DNA of 64,000 nt from NCBI RefSeq assembly GCF_000218545.1, contig NC_015671.1, positions 1,302,001 through 1,366,000 on the forward strand. The letters run 5' to 3'. This document shows positions 1 through 9,137 of the stretch, piece after piece. Made by a program: the position numbers and the translations under genes. The stretch's first letter is position 1, and each line of letters begins with the position of its first letter. Under the pieces are notes generated by a model. That model was not told where the DNA came from. It was given only the letters and a program-made list of their open reading frames with translations, and ran no database searches. This DNA is from Cellulomonas gilvus ATCC 13127 (lineage in GTDB: Bacteria; Actinomycetota; Actinomycetes; Actinomycetales; Cellulomonadaceae).

Positions 1-1
1 G

Positions 2-1303
2 CAGGGGATGGGCGACCACCGCGCGGGCTCCACGGGCGCGGACCTGGTGCTGGGGGTGCCGGACGGCACCGTGGTGAAGTCGCCCGACGGCGAGGTCCTG
101 GCGGACCTGGTCGGCACCGGTGCGCAGTACGTCGTCGCCGCGGGTGGTCGGGGCGGGCTCGGCAACGCCGCGCTCGCGTCGCAGCGCCGCAAGGCCCCCG
201 GTTTCGCGCTGCTGGGCGAGCCGGGGGAGAGCGCGGACATCGTGCTCGAGCTCAAGTCGATCGCCGACGTGGCGCTCGTCGGCTACCCGAGCGCGGGCAA
301 GTCGAGCCTGGTGGCCGCGATCTCCGCGGCGCGGCCCAAGATCGCCGACTACCCGTTCACGACGCTCGTGCCCAACCTCGGCGTCGTCCAGGCGGGCGAC
401 GCGCGCTACACGGTCGCCGACGTCCCGGGCCTGATCCCGGGCGCCTCCGAGGGACGTGGGCTGGGGCTGGAGTTCCTGCGGCACGTCGAGCGCTGCGCGG
501 TGCTCGTGCACGTGCTCGACTGCGCGACCCTCGAGCCCGACCGGGACCCGGTGTCGGACCTGGAGATCATCGAGGCCGAGCTCGCCGCGTACGCGGGCGA
601 CCTGGGCATCGAGGGCGGACGGGTGCCGCTGACGGAGCGTCCGCGCGTCGTGGTCCTCAACAAGATCGACGTGCCCGAGGCGCGCGAGCTGGCCGATCTG
701 GTCCGCCCCGACCTCGAGGCGCGTGGCATGCGCGTCTTCGAGGTGTCCACCGCGAGCCACGAGGGACTGCGCCCGCTGACGTTCGCGCTCGCCGAGCTCG
801 TCGAGCAGGCTCGGCGTGACGCGCCCGCTCCCGAGGCGACGCGCGTCGTGCTGCGCCCGCGGGCCGTGGACGACGCGGGCTTCACCGTGACGCGCCGCGA
901 GGGCGGCGGCGCGGTCTGGTTCGCGGTGCGGGGCGAGAAGCCCGAGCGCTGGGTCCGCCAGACGGACTTCAGCAACGACGAGGCCGTGGGCTACCTGGCC
1001 GACCGCCTCGCGCGGCTCGGCGTCGAGGAGCGCCTGTACGCGGCGGGCGCCGTCGCGGGCGACGAGGTGCGGATCGGCCCCGACACCAACGCCGTGGTCT
1101 TCGACTGGGAGCCGACGCTCGTCACCGGCGCTGAGCTGCTGGGCTCGCGCGGCACCGACGCGCGCCTGGACGACCACTCGCGGCCGACGCGTGGCGAGAA
1201 GCGCGTCGAGTACAAGGAGCGCATGGACGCCAAGGCCGCGGCGCGTGCCGAGCTGTGGACCGAGCGCGAGCAGGGCGTCTGGACGGACCCCGAGCAGGAC
1301 TGA
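2..1303 (+). CDS. obg: GTPase Obg/CgtA (5' end outside window)
   Basis: Ribosome-associated GTPase of the Obg family, acting in 50S subunit maturation and stress control. The reading frame is open from the first bases, so the N-terminal part of the glycine-rich Obg fold (I estimate 70-80 residues) lies upstream. Seen here: the end of the Obg fold, a G1 loop GYPSAGKSS near 281, a G3 DVPG near 419, a G4 NKID near 659, and a C-terminal OCT-type extension of more than 100 residues as in other actinobacteria. It is the first gene of a housekeeping run with proB and proA. A possible long-loop hairpin follows the stop but is unconvincing. Confidence 0.95.
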   Translation, partial: QGMGDHRAGSTGADLVLGVPDGTVVKSPDGEVLADLVGTGAQYVVAAGGRGGLGNAALASQRRKAPGFALLGEPGESADIVLELKSIADVALVGYPSAGKSSLVAAISAARPKIADYPFTTLVPNLGVVQAGDARYTVADVPGLIPGASEGRGLGLEFLRHVERCAVLVHVLDCATLEPDRDPVSDLEIIEAELAAYAGDLGIEGGRVPLTERPRVVVLNKIDVPEARELADLVRPDLEARGMRVFEVSTASHEGLRPLTFALAELVEQARRDAPAPEATRVVLRPRAVDDAGFTVTRREGGGAVWFAVRGEKPERWVRQTDFSNDEAVGYLADRLARLGVEERLYAAGAVAGDEVRIGPDTNAVVFDWEPTLVTGAELLGSRGTDARLDDHSRPTRGEKRVEYKERMDAKAAARAELWTEREQGVWTDPEQD

Positions 1304-1381
1304 GCCGACGGCCTGCGGCCGGGCCCGCGCGCGCGGGATCCCGGTCGCTGGTCGCGGCCACGGCCGCGGGCCCGTGCGGGG

Positions 1382-1387
1382 CAGAAT
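1382..1387 (+). promoter_or_regulatory. -10 box of a leaderless proB promoter
   Basis: CAGAAT ends 6 bases before the GTG start of proB. That spacing places the transcription start on or next to the initiation codon. No Shine-Dalgarno is visible. Confidence 0.5.
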
Positions 1388-1393
1388 GCGCAC

Positions 1394-2533
1394 GTGACCG
1401 CCGCCGCACTGCAGGAGCGCTCCGAGCTGGCCTCGGCCGCGCGCATCGTCGTCAAGGTCGGGTCCTCGTCGCTCACCAGCCCGGACGGCCGGCTCGACCC
1501 CGAGCGCCTGCGCGCGCTGGTCGACGTGCTCGCGGCGCGCCGCGCCGCCGGGGGCCAGGTCGTGCTGGTCTCGTCCGGTGCCATCGCCGCGGCGATCGGG
1601 CCGCTCGGGCTCGCCGCCCGGCCGCGTGACCTCGCGACGCAGCAGGCCGCGGCGTCGGTGGGGCAGGGGCTGCTCGTCGCGCACTACACCAAGGCGTTCG
1701 CCGACCACGGCCTGCGCGTGGGTCAGGTGCTGCTCACCGCAGACGACACCGTGCGGCGCGGGCACTACCGCAACGCGCACCGCGCGCTCACGAGGCTGCT
1801 GGACCTGGGCGTGGTCCCCGTGATCAACGAGAACGACGCGGTCGCCACCGAGGAGATCCGGTTCGGTGACAACGACCGGCTCGCCGCGCTGGTCTCGCAC
1901 ATGGTCCACGCCGACGCGCTGGTGCTGCTGACCGACGTCGACTCGCTCTACACCGGCGCCCCGTCACGGCCGGGGTCGCGCCGCATCGCGCGGGTCGACG
2001 GCCCGAGGGACCTCGAGGGCATCGACGTGTCCCGCCGGGGCTCGGCGGTCGGCACGGGCGGCATGGTGACGAAGCTCGACTCGGTGGCGATCGCGACGCA
2101 GACCGGGATCCCCGTGGTGCTGACGTCGGCCGCGCAGGCCGCGCGCGCGCTCGCGGGCGAGGACGTCGGGACGTGGTTCTCGGCGACCGGGCGGCGCACG
2201 TCCATCCGGCTGCTGTGGCTCGCGCACGCCGCGCACACGCGCGGCCGCCTGCTGCTCGACGAGGGTGCCGTCCGCGCCGTGGTGGACCGCCGCACCAGCC
2301 TGCTGCCCGCCGGTGTGACGGGTGTCGAGGGCGAGTTCGACGCGGGGGAGCCGGTCGACCTGGTCTCACCCGAGGGCGTCGTCGTCGCGCGCGGTCTGGT
2401 GGCGTTCGGCGCCGACGAGGTGCCGGGCCTGCTGGGCCGCTCGACGCACGACCTGCGTACCGAGCTCGGCGCCGGGTACGACCGGGAGCTGGTGCACCGT
2501 GACGACCTGGTCCTGGTGCGCCGCCGCCGCTGA
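1394..2533 (+). CDS. proB: Glutamate 5-kinase
   Basis: Phosphorylates L-glutamate to gamma-glutamyl phosphate, the first step of proline synthesis, and supplies the adjacent ProA. The 379-residue protein has the amino-acid-kinase fold: KVGSSSL near residue 21, the LVSSGA loop, the NENDAV motif near residue 146, FGDNDRL and the GTGGM nucleotide-binding segment. A C-terminal PUA domain (about residues 280-370) gives the usual bacterial full length. The GTG start at 1394 is chosen because it follows a -10-like box by 6 bases and the kinase motif begins about 20 residues in. Confidence 0.96.
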   Translation: MTAAALQERSELASAARIVVKVGSSSLTSPDGRLDPERLRALVDVLAARRAAGGQVVLVSSGAIAAAIGPLGLAARPRDLATQQAAASVGQGLLVAHYTKAFADHGLRVGQVLLTADDTVRRGHYRNAHRALTRLLDLGVVPVINENDAVATEEIRFGDNDRLAALVSHMVHADALVLLTDVDSLYTGAPSRPGSRRIARVDGPRDLEGIDVSRRGSAVGTGGMVTKLDSVAIATQTGIPVVLTSAAQAARALAGEDVGTWFSATGRRTSIRLLWLAHAAHTRGRLLLDEGAVRAVVDRRTSLLPAGVTGVEGEFDAGEPVDLVSPEGVVVARGLVAFGADEVPGLLGRSTHDLRTELGAGYDRELVHRDDLVLVRRRR

Positions 2534-2555
2534 GCCACGCACGGGGAGGCCCGCG

Positions 2556-2582
2556 CCGGGCCCGGTGAGACGCGGGGCCCGG
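2556..2582 (+). terminator. GC hairpin after proB
   Basis: CCGGGCCC and GGGCCCGG form a perfect 8-bp stem with an 11-base loop, between the proB stop and the proA promoter. There is no T-run, as is common in high-GC actinobacteria. Confidence 0.45.
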
Positions 2583-2598
2583 GCCGGGCGGCCGTGGT

Positions 2599-2604
2599 TA
2601 GGCT
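2599..2604 (+). promoter_or_regulatory. -10 box of a leaderless proA promoter
   Basis: TAGGCT is followed by 7 bases and then ATG at 2612. This supports the 2612 start over the upstream in-frame GTG at 2594 and suggests that proA has its own promoter after the proB hairpin. Confidence 0.6.
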
Positions 2605-2611
2605 GAGCCGC

Positions 2612-3925
2612 ATGAGCGTGGCAGTGGACGATCCCCGGTCGGTGAGCGCGTCGGACGGCGACGACGTGGTCGAGCAGGTCCGGGCGGTCGCGCGTCGAGC
2701 GCAGGTGGCCTCCCGCAGGCTCGCGACCGCGACGCGCGCGACCAAGGACGCCGCGCTGCACGCCATGGCGGACGCGCTCGTCGCCGCGAGCGCGCGGATC
2801 GTCGACGCGAACGCCCACGACCTCGAGCGGGGCCGCACCCAGCAGATGGCGCCGGGGCTCCTGGACCGGCTCGCGCTGACCGATGCGCGCATCGGCGCGA
2901 TCGCCGACGCGCTGCGCGAGCTCGCCGCGCTGCCCGACCCGGTGGGGGAGGTGGTCCGCGGACAGACGCTGCCCAACGGGTTGCGGCTCCGGCAGCTGCG
3001 CGTGCCGATGGGCGTGGTCGGGATGATCTACGAGGCGCGGCCGAACGTCACGGTCGACGCCGCCGGCCTTGCGCTCAAGAGCGGGAACGCGGTGGTCCTG
3101 CGCGGCGGCTCGGCCGCGGCCTCGAGCAACGAGGCCGTCGTCGAGGTGTTGCGGGACGCGCTCGCGGGCGTCGGTCTGCCGCGCGACCTGGTGCAGACCA
3201 TCGACCCGTGGGGCCGCCCGGGTGCCGTCGCGCTCATGCACGCGCGCGGCCTCGTCGACGTGCTCGTGCCGCGGGGCGGCGCGGACCTGATCCAGACCGT
3301 CGTCCGCGAGGCGACCGTCCCCGTGATCGAGACCGGCGTCGGCAACGTGCACGTGTACGTCGACGAGAGCGCCGACCTGGCCGTGGCGATGCCGATCCTG
3401 CTGAACTCCAAGACGCAGCGCGTCGGGGTGTGCAACGCGGCCGAGACCCTGCTGGTGCACCGCGCCGTCGCCGACGAGTTCCTGCCCGCCGCGATGGCCG
3501 CGCTGGCCGACGAGGGCGTGACGATCCACGCGTGCGACGAGACGCTCGCGCTCGCACCCGAGGAGGCGTCGGTCGTGCCCGCGACCGACGAGGACTGGGC
3601 GCGCGAGTACCTCTCGCTCGACCTCGCGGTGCGCGTCGTGGAGGACCTGGACGAGGCGATCGAGCACATCCACCGGTGGAGCTCGGGGCACACCGAGGCC
3701 ATCGTCACCCGGGACCTGGCGGCCTCGGAGCGCTTCGTCGCCGAGGTCGACTCGGCCGCGGTCATGGTCAACGCCTCGACGCGGTTCACCGACGGCGGCC
3801 AGCTGGGCCTGGGCGCGGAGATCGGGATCTCGACGCAGAAGCTGCACGCGCGGGGCCCCATGGGCCTGGCCGAGCTGACGACCACCAAGTGGGTCGTGCA
3901 CGGCGACGGCCACGTCCGGCCCTGA
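2612..3925 (+). CDS. proA: Gamma-glutamyl phosphate reductase
   Basis: NADPH-dependent reduction of gamma-glutamyl phosphate to glutamate semialdehyde, the second step of proline synthesis. The 437-residue protein has the aldehyde-dehydrogenase fold. The catalytic cysteine lies in RVGVCNAAE (near 3430), preceded by the ProA signature around PRGGADLIQ. The ending, with [19 protein letters not shown], is typical. The ATG at 2612 is preferred to the GTG at 2594 because a -10 box lies 7 bases upstream of it. The hairpin between proB and proA suggests partly independent transcription. Confidence 0.96.
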   Translation: MSVAVDDPRSVSASDGDDVVEQVRAVARRAQVASRRLATATRATKDAALHAMADALVAASARIVDANAHDLERGRTQQMAPGLLDRLALTDARIGAIADALRELAALPDPVGEVVRGQTLPNGLRLRQLRVPMGVVGMIYEARPNVTVDAAGLALKSGNAVVLRGGSAAASSNEAVVEVLRDALAGVGLPRDLVQTIDPWGRPGAVALMHARGLVDVLVPRGGADLIQTVVREATVPVIETGVGNVHVYVDESADLAVAMPILLNSKTQRVGVCNAAETLLVHRAVADEFLPAAMAALADEGVTIHACDETLALAPEEASVVPATDEDWAREYLSLDLAVRVVEDLDEAIEHIHRWSSGHTEAIVTRDLAASERFVAEVDSAAVMVNASTRFTDGGQLGLGAEIGISTQKLHARGPMGLAELTTTKWVVHGDGHVRP

Positions 3926-4016
3926 CCCCGTCCACACGGTGTCGTGCGACAATCGACGCCGTTGCGGGATCGCGGTCCCGCTGAGCCCCACCCGTCCCCG
4001 ACCCCGGAGGAACGCC

Positions 4017-4172
4017 GTGCACACCGCCCTGATCGTCGCTGCCGAGGAAGCCGCCGAGAAGGCGCACGAGCTGCCGTTCCCCCCGATCGTGTTCGGGGTC
4101 GGCGCGTTCGCCGGGCTGGTCGCGATGCTGCTGTTCACGTACGCCTTCCGTCTCGTCGGCACGCGTCACTGA
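4017..4172 (+). CDS. Small single-pass membrane protein (51 aa)
   Basis: A 51-residue ORF with a GTG start 7 bases after a GGAGG Shine-Dalgarno (4006-4010). An acidic/amphipathic N-terminus ([13 protein letters not shown]) leads into one hydrophobic segment of about 20 residues ([19 protein letters not shown]) and a short basic tail. It sits between proA and nadD. I recall small membrane proteins at this position in related actinobacteria, but I know no function. A GACAAT hexamer near 3948 could be its promoter. The ribosome-binding site and clean hydrophobic profile make it a likely real gene. Confidence 0.75.
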   Translation: MHTALIVAAEEAAEKAHELPFPPIVFGVGAFAGLVAMLLFTYAFRLVGTRH

Positions 4173-4191
4173 GCACGTGCTAGGCGGCCCG

Positions 4192-4779
4192 ATGACACGT
4201 CTCGGGGTCATGGGTGGCACGTTCGATCCCGTGCACCACGGCCACCTGGTGGCGGCCAGCGAGGTCGCCGCACGGTTCGGCCTCGACGAGGTCGTGTTCG
4301 TCCCGACGGGCGTCCCGTCCTTCAAGCAGCACCAGGACGTCACGCCGGCCGAGCACCGCTACCTGATGACGGTGATCGCCACCGCGTCGAACCCACGGTT
4401 CACGGTCAGCAGGGTGGACGTCGAGCGCGAAGGTGTGACGTTCACGGTGGACACGCTCCGGGACCTCAAGGCGGCCCGCCCCGGAGCCGAACTCTTCTTC
4501 ATCACCGGCGCCGACGCGATCGAGCAGATCCTCACGTGGAAGGATGCGGAGGAGCTGTTCACGATGGCGCAGTTCGTGGCGGTCACCCGCCCCGGGCACA
4601 CGCTCTCGGTCGAGGGGCTGCCGGTGGATCGGGTGCACGTCGTCGAGATCCCCGCGTTGGCGATCTCCTCGACGGATGTGCGCGCCCGGTCACGGGCCGG
4701 TCAGCCGGTCTGGTACCTCGTCCCCGACGGGGTGGTCCAGTACATCGGGAAACACCAGCTGTATCGAGGTCAGTCATGA
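4192..4779 (+). CDS. nadD: Nicotinate-nucleotide adenylyltransferase
   Basis: Transfers AMP to nicotinate mononucleotide to make deamido-NAD in NAD synthesis. The 195-residue protein begins with the nucleotidyltransferase signature [12 protein letters not shown], where the HxGH histidines bind ATP phosphates, and ends with the ISSTDVR motif of the family. The ATG at 4192 puts the signature at residue 8, the normal position, and is preferred over an upstream in-frame start at 4177. Its stop overlaps the next start by ATGA, so translation is coupled. Confidence 0.95.
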   Translation: MTRLGVMGGTFDPVHHGHLVAASEVAARFGLDEVVFVPTGVPSFKQHQDVTPAEHRYLMTVIATASNPRFTVSRVDVEREGVTFTVDTLRDLKAARPGAELFFITGADAIEQILTWKDAEELFTMAQFVAVTRPGHTLSVEGLPVDRVHVVEIPALAISSTDVRARSRAGQPVWYLVPDGVVQYIGKHQLYRGQS

Positions 4780-6185
4780 CGGAACCGGGAGCACGGCCGC
4801 GTCGCCGTGACCTCCACCGGAGCGACCAGGGCACCACCGGGTCGACACCGGTCGTGCCCGCGAGCCCGCAGCCGCAGGTGCCGCCGGGTGCGCCCGCCGC
4901 CGGCGCCCCGAGCTCACGGCGTGCGTTGCGCGAGCCCACCGGTGCGGGCCCCGAGGCGCCGCGGCCGGCCTGGGCGACGCCGCCCTCGGTGGCCCCCGCC
5001 GCTCAGCCCTCCCGCGTGCCGTCCCAGGCACCACCGCCCGCCCGGCCGTCGGCGACGCCGAGCGCCACGCCCCACCCCGGCTACACGCCACCCGCGTTCA
5101 CGCACCCCGCGCAGCAGCCCGGCTCCGCACGCCCGGCCGCCGGCCCGCAGGTTCCCGGACAGCAGCACGCCGGTCCGCGACCCGGGGCACCGGCCGCCGC
5201 ACCGCAGGGCCCCGGGATGCCGCGCCCCGCGGCGGTCCCCCCGCAGCAGCCCGCTGCGCCGCCGGCCGCCGCGCGGCGCTCGGCGCGGGACACGATGTTC
5301 GACCCGACGAGCTCGCGGTCGGTCGCCGCGCCCCCGGCCGGCGCCCCGCGCCCGACGCAGGCACCCGGCTGGCCCGCCGGGACCGGCCCGGACGCCTCTC
5401 CCGAGGTCCCCGCGGCGCGGACCTCCGCGTGGGGCACACGTGCCGACGGCGCGAGCGCGGCCGCGGCCGCACCGCTCGCCGCGGGCGGTCCCGCGCGTGC
5501 GCAGCAGGCACCCGCGGGCCAGGCACCCGCGGGCCATGCGCCCGCACCGCAGCAGCCGCAGGCGCGCCCGGTTCCGGTGCGCGGTGCCGCGCAGCCGACG
5601 GGCCACCCGGCCCCGGCGGGCCCGGGTCAGGTCCCCGGGCAGCACCCGGCGCAGGGCCCGGGCTGGGCGCCCGGCGGCTCGTGGCAGCCCACGGCCGCGC
5701 CCGCGGGTGCGCCGGCGGCGCAGCCGCCGACCGTGGCCCCGTCCGCGGCGTGGCCGAGCACCGACGCACGCGCGGCGGAGACCACCCTCACGCCTCCCGT
5801 GACGTCGTCTCCCGCGCCGCAGGCCGCCGCCGCCACGCCGGCGTGGTCGGCGGCCCCGGTGGCGACGCCCGAGCCGGCCGCGGCGGGCGGGGGTTGGAGC
5901 CCCACGCCGGTCCCGGCGAGCACCTGGGGCGCACCCGCCTCCTCCGACGAGGACGCGCGGCCGTTCGCCTCCGTCCCGGGTACCGAGGACGACGACGAGT
6001 ACGACGAGGTCGACGAGCGACCCCGCCACCCGTACACGTGGCTGCACCTGATCGTGCTCGCGGTCGTCGCGTTCGTGCTGGGCTTCCTGATCGTCCTGCT
6101 CCTGAGCAAGGCCGGCGACGACGCGGCGGCCGCCGCCGCACCGTCCGTCACCACGACCACCACGCGAGCCGGCCCCAGCGCCTGA
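4776..6185 (+). CDS. Pro/Ala-rich protein with one C-terminal membrane helix
   Basis: A 469-residue protein of low complexity. About 390 residues are dominated by Pro, Ala, Gly and Gln, then comes an acidic patch ([11 protein letters not shown]) and a single hydrophobic helix near residues 420-442 ([21 protein letters not shown]). It ends in a short Thr-rich tail. It overlaps nadD by ATGA and precedes rsfS, a slot where actinobacteria often carry an envelope protein. The predicted topology is a disordered cytoplasmic N-terminus and a short outside tail. I recognise no catalytic domain. A perfect 15-bp tandem repeat at 5506-5535 encodes QAPAG units, so this region probably varies in length. 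The start is fixed by the ATGA overlap. Confidence 0.8.
   Translation: MTEPGARPRRRDLHRSDQGTTGSTPVVPASPQPQVPPGAPAAGAPSSRRALREPTGAGPEAPRPAWATPPSVAPAAQPSRVPSQAPPPARPSATPSATPHPGYTPPAFTHPAQQPGSARPAAGPQVPGQQHAGPRPGAPAAAPQGPGMPRPAAVPPQQPAAPPAAARRSARDTMFDPTSSRSVAAPPAGAPRPTQAPGWPAGTGPDASPEVPAARTSAWGTRADGASAAAAAPLAAGGPARAQQAPAGQAPAGHAPAPQQPQARPVPVRGAAQPTGHPAPAGPGQVPGQHPAQGPGWAPGGSWQPTAAPAGAPAAQPPTVAPSAAWPSTDARAAETTLTPPVTSSPAPQAAAATPAWSAAPVATPEPAAAGGGWSPTPVPASTWGAPASSDEDARPFASVPGTEDDDEYDEVDERPRHPYTWLHLIVLAVVAFVLGFLIVLLLSKAGDDAAAAAAPSVTTTTTRAGPSA
5506..5535 (+). repeat. 15-bp perfect tandem duplication
   Basis: AGGCACCCGCGGGCC occurs twice head to tail inside the Pro/Ala-rich gene and duplicates a five-residue QAPAG-type unit in frame. 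Confidence 0.8.
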
Positions 6186-6212
6186 GCTCGTCCGCCCCAC
6201 CCGAGGAGATCC

Positions 6213-6605
6213 GTGCCCGCCACCGAACGCGCCGTCGAGCTCGCCGTCGCCGCCGCCCGCGCTGCGTCCGACCGCAAGGCGCAGGAGATCATCGCGCTCG
6301 ACGTCAGTGAGCAGCTGGTCCTGACCGACGTGTTCCTCATCGCGTCCGGCACCAACGAGCGCCAGGTCGGCGCGATCGTCGACGCCGTCGAGGAGGCGCT
6401 GTTCCACCTCGGCGCCAAGCCGGTCCGCCGCGAGGGCAAGGCGCAGGGGCGGTGGGTGCTGATCGACTTCGGCGACGTCGTCGTGCACGTGCAGCACGCC
6501 GAGGACCGCGTCTACTACGCGCTCGAGCGTCTGTGGAAGGACTGCCCGCTCATCGAGCTGCCCCCGGACGCCCGGGGTGGTGACGGCGCGGCGGAGGACG
6601 AGTGA
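6213..6605 (+). CDS. rsfS: Ribosomal silencing factor RsfS
   Basis: RsfS binds ribosomal protein uL14 on the 50S subunit and blocks subunit joining when nutrients are scarce. The 130-residue protein shows the family core: DRKAQEIIALDVS, LTDVFLIASGTNERQVGAIVD, and the segment ending in GRWVLIDFGDVVVHVQHAEDR. It has an acidic C-terminal tail. The GTG start at 6213 follows a GAGGAG Shine-Dalgarno. It overlaps the next gene by GTGA. The nadD-(membrane protein)-rsfS-phosphatase order is a familiar actinobacterial arrangement. Confidence 0.95.
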   Translation: MPATERAVELAVAAARAASDRKAQEIIALDVSEQLVLTDVFLIASGTNERQVGAIVDAVEEALFHLGAKPVRREGKAQGRWVLIDFGDVVVHVQHAEDRVYYALERLWKDCPLIELPPDARGGDGAAEDE

Positions 6606-7294
6606 CCGTCGGCCGCCTGCTGCTCTGGCGCCACGGCCGCACCGCGTACAACGCGAGCGCGCGCCTGCAGGGTCAGGTGGACATCCCGCTCGACGACGTC
6701 GGCCACTGGCAGGCCCGCACGGCCGCCGCGGCCCTGCTCGCGCGGCACACGCCCACGCGTGTGGTCAGCTCCGACCTGAGCCGGGCGGCGCAGACCGCCA
6801 CCGCGCTCGCGCGGATGGTCGGCCTCGAGGTCGAGCTGGACGCGCGCGTGCGCGAGCGCGGCTTCGGGGACTGGGAGGGCCTGACCGGCCAGGAGATCTC
6901 CGCGCGCTGGCCGCAGGACTACGCGCTGTGGCGCGGCGGCGGCGAGCCGAGCCGGGTGGGTGCCGAGTCGCGCGCGGCGGTGGCCGAGCGCACCGCGGCC
7001 GCGATCACCGAGCACGCGGCCGCCCTGGACCGGACGGACACGCTCGTCGTCGTCTCGCACGGCGCCGCGATCAGCTCCGCTGTCGCCGCGCTCATGTCCA
7101 TGCCGGCGGACTGGCGTGCGATCGCCGGCATGCACAACGCGCACTGGGCCGAGCTCGTGCCGTCGTCGGGCTCCGTCGAGCCCGCGTGGCGGCTCGCGGC
7201 CTACAACCTGGGGCCGACCGACGCCTCGAGCGACTGGAACGCCGGCCCCGACCGCGACGCCGACGAGACCACGACGACGCGCGACCCCGACTGA
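6602..7294 (+). CDS. Histidine phosphatase family protein
   Basis: Phosphoglycerate-mutase-like phosphatase of 230 residues. The RHG catalytic motif (LLLWRHGRTAYN) lies at residues 7-18, and the second catalytic histidine is in SHGAAI near residue 157. In actinobacteria, homologues after rsfS include glucosyl-3-phosphoglycerate phosphatases and acid-phosphatase-like enzymes, so the substrate cannot be fixed from sequence. It overlaps rsfS by GTGA, indicating translational coupling. The last 30 residues are acidic, Thr-rich and probably disordered. Confidence 0.88.
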   Translation: MTVGRLLLWRHGRTAYNASARLQGQVDIPLDDVGHWQARTAAAALLARHTPTRVVSSDLSRAAQTATALARMVGLEVELDARVRERGFGDWEGLTGQEISARWPQDYALWRGGGEPSRVGAESRAAVAERTAAAITEHAAALDRTDTLVVVSHGAAISSAVAALMSMPADWRAIAGMHNAHWAELVPSSGSVEPAWRLAAYNLGPTDASSDWNAGPDRDADETTTTRDPD

Positions 7295-7341
7295 TCGGCG
7301 CAGGCCAGGGAGCCGATTGGCGTCCGGGGGCCGGATCGGCC

Positions 7342-7347
7342 TAGACT
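7342..7347 (+). promoter_or_regulatory. Probable tRNA-Ala promoter (-10)
   Basis: TAGACT at 7342-7347, with a weak TTGGCG -35 at 7317-7322 (19-base spacing), about 65 bases before the tRNA. Confidence 0.5.
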
Positions 7348-7412
7348 CTCCGAGCGCCCACGGGCGACGGGACACCTCGGTTCCCGTCGGACGGGGGCCG
7401 ACAACTCAACAC

Positions 7413-7488
7413 GGGGCTGTGGCGCAGCTGGTAGCGCACCTGCATGGCATGCAGGGGGTCAGGGGTTCGAGTCCCCTCAGCTCCACCA
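7413..7488 (+). tRNA. tRNA-Ala (anticodon GGC)
   Basis: A 76-base cloverleaf. The acceptor arm GGGGCTG pairs with CAGCTCC (one G-T). D arm GCGC/GCGC, anticodon arm CCTGC/GCAGG with loop ATGGCAT giving anticodon GGC, and T arm AGGGG/CCCCT with loop TTCGAGT. The 3' CCA is encoded. It reads GCC and GCT alanine codons; GCC is abundant in this genome. Confidence 0.97.
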
Positions 7489-7496
7489 TGGACGTG

Positions 7497-7524
7497 GCGG
7501 GACATCGTGCAGACGGTGTCCCGC
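7497..7524 (+). terminator. Hairpin after tRNA-Ala
   Basis: GCGGGACA pairs with TGTCCCGC across a 12-base interval that can add an inner CGT/ACG pairing. It starts 9 bases after the tRNA CCA end. Confidence 0.5.
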
Positions 7525-7573
7525 TTCGTCGTCTCCGCGCGCTCCCGGCGGTGCGGGGTCGGCGCGTGCGGCG

Positions 7574-7579
7574 CATGAT
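7574..7579 (+). promoter_or_regulatory. -10 box of a leaderless DUF488 promoter
   Basis: CATGAT followed by 7 bases and ATG at 7587; no Shine-Dalgarno is visible. It deviates from TANNNT at the first base, so support is moderate. Confidence 0.4.
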
Positions 7580-7586
7580 GGGGCGC

Positions 7587-7946
7587 ATGGTCGCGCTGGC
7601 GCGGGTGTACGACGAGGTCACGGACGCAGGAGCGCTGCGTGTGCTCGTGGATCGGCTGTGGCCCCGGGGCGTGCGGCGGGACGACCCCCGGGTGGGGCAG
7701 TGGCTGCCCGAGGTCGCACCCTCGAACGAGCTGCGACGCTGGTACGGCCATCGGGCGGAGGAGTACGACGAGTTCGCGCGGCGCTACGCCCAGGAGCTCG
7801 CCGACGGCGACGCACGCATCGCGTTCCACCGGCTGGCGGCGCTCGCGCACGCCGAGCCGGTCACGCTCGTGACGGCCACGCGCGAGGTCGACCTGAGCCA
7901 CCTGACCGTGCTGGCTGGGCTGCTGGACGCGCGCGACGACGCGTGA
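7587..7946 (+). CDS. DUF488 family protein
   Basis: A 119-residue protein with the YeaO/DUF488 signature: an RVYD-like start and RVLVDRLWPRGVRRDD near residues 17-32. This is followed by the ELRRWYGHRAEEYDEFARRY helix and a C-terminal VTLVTATREVDLSHL segment. The biochemical role of the family is not established. Longer upstream reading frames run through the tRNA and are not credible. The start is set by the family N-terminus and the -10-like box. It converges on the - strand gene ending at 7960. Confidence 0.85.
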   Translation: MVALARVYDEVTDAGALRVLVDRLWPRGVRRDDPRVGQWLPEVAPSNELRRWYGHRAEEYDEFARRYAQELADGDARIAFHRLAALAHAEPVTLVTATREVDLSHLTVLAGLLDARDDA

Positions 7947-7959
7947 CGGACGGGCCGCC

Positions 7960-9093
7960 TCACCCCTGCTCGAGGACGGTTCCCGTCGCGTCGGCGGTCA
8001 GGGAGTAGCTGCCGTAGTCGCCGCTGAGGAACACCCGGATCTGCACGGGAGCGCCCTCCTCGAAGCTCGAGCGCTCGACGCCGATGTGCTGGATGTGGCC
8101 GTCGAGCTCGTCGGAGGGGATGCCTGACGAGGCCAGCGCCCGCTCGTAGAGGGTGGGCAGCACCGACCAGTCGACCGTGGTGAGGTCGAACTCGTCGGTG
8201 GGCTCGGGCTGGATGGTCGCGGGGCGTTCGCGCGTGCTGCGCGTCGCCACGGCCCACCACGAGTCGTACGCGGTGCGGCCCGGCTCGGTGGGCGCCGTGA
8301 GGAGCACCTGGTCGTCGTACACGAGCACCTCGGTCACGGTGCTGCCGCCGCTGGCGCCGGTGAACGCCTCGACGGCTCGGGTGACACGGTCGGGGCCGCT
8401 GAGGTAGGACGCGTCGCCGTGGCCCACGCCGCCCGAGCGGATCCCCAGCAGCACGTCGTCACGGGCCTGCCACGTCGGCAGCAGCGCGCCGAGCGCTGCG
8501 ACCAGCACGTAGACGACGACGCGGACGCCACGCCCGCGGCGTCCCGTGGGCAGCAGCGGGCGGCGCCGGCCGGGGACGCGTGCGTCGGGGTCGGCCTTCC
8601 AGATCGGGGCGTCGGGTGTGGCGTGCACGCGCACGGGCGGGGCGGGCTCGTCGACCACGACGACGTCGGGGGTGTCGGCGCCGAGCCGGACCACCGCGAG
8701 CACCGTGCCGGGCAGGCGTGAGGGCATGCGGGCCGCGTCGATCAGCTCGCGCACGGTCGTCCGGTAGGGGGAGCGGTCGCGCGGGTCCACGAGCAGCTCG
8801 AGCTCGTACTGCGGGACGTCGTTGATCTCGGTCCCGGTGCGGCGCAGGTCGACGACCTTCGCTCCCGCGAGGCGCCCGGCGGCCCGGGCGGCCTGGACCG
8901 CGGCGGGGTCGGCGGGCGCCATGCCCGCCACGGTGCGCGCGATCGTCAGGATCACGAAGCCGACGACGAGCACGGGCATCGCCGCCATCCACACCCATGC
9001 GTACCGGTCGTCCCCTGTGGACCAGTGCAGGACGGCGGCGCCGGAGCCGGCACCGAGGACGAGGGCGAGCAGCAGGCGGATCACGTGCCTCAC
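7960..9093 (-). CDS. Membrane protein of unknown function
   Basis: A 377-residue protein I do not recognise. Two hydrophobic helices lie at the N-terminus (residues about 4-22 and 33-52), followed by a soluble region of about 140 residues. A third helix (VVVYVLVAALGALLPTW, about residue 215) precedes a C-terminal outside-facing domain of about 150 residues. The GTG start at 9093 places the first helix at the very N-terminus. The longer upstream frame is a shadow of the neighbouring gene. It follows the anti-sigma-like gene by 44 bases on the same strand and may belong to its operon. The C-terminal part could be a cell-surface sensor or binding domain, but nothing specific supports that. Confidence 0.72.
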   Translation of the reverse strand: MRHVIRLLLALVLGAGSGAAVLHWSTGDDRYAWVWMAAMPVLVVGFVILTIARTVAGMAPADPAAVQAARAAGRLAGAKVVDLRRTGTEINDVPQYELELLVDPRDRSPYRTTVRELIDAARMPSRLPGTVLAVVRLGADTPDVVVVDEPAPPVRVHATPDAPIWKADPDARVPGRRRPLLPTGRRGRGVRVVVYVLVAALGALLPTWQARDDVLLGIRSGGVGHGDASYLSGPDRVTRAVEAFTGASGGSTVTEVLVYDDQVLLTAPTEPGRTAYDSWWAVATRSTRERPATIQPEPTDEFDLTTVDWSVLPTLYERALASSGIPSDELDGHIQHIGVERSSFEEGAPVQIRVFLSGDYGSYSLTADATGTVLEQG

Positions 9094-9137
9094 GGTAACG
9101 CGGACGCGGCCTGACCTGCTGTGACGCGTGCGCCACG

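Noticed and set aside
1320..1374. Possible terminator after obg (CGGGCCCGCG with CGCGGGCCCG)
   Set aside because: The loop is about 35 bases and the arms are simple G/C words that recur often at this GC content.
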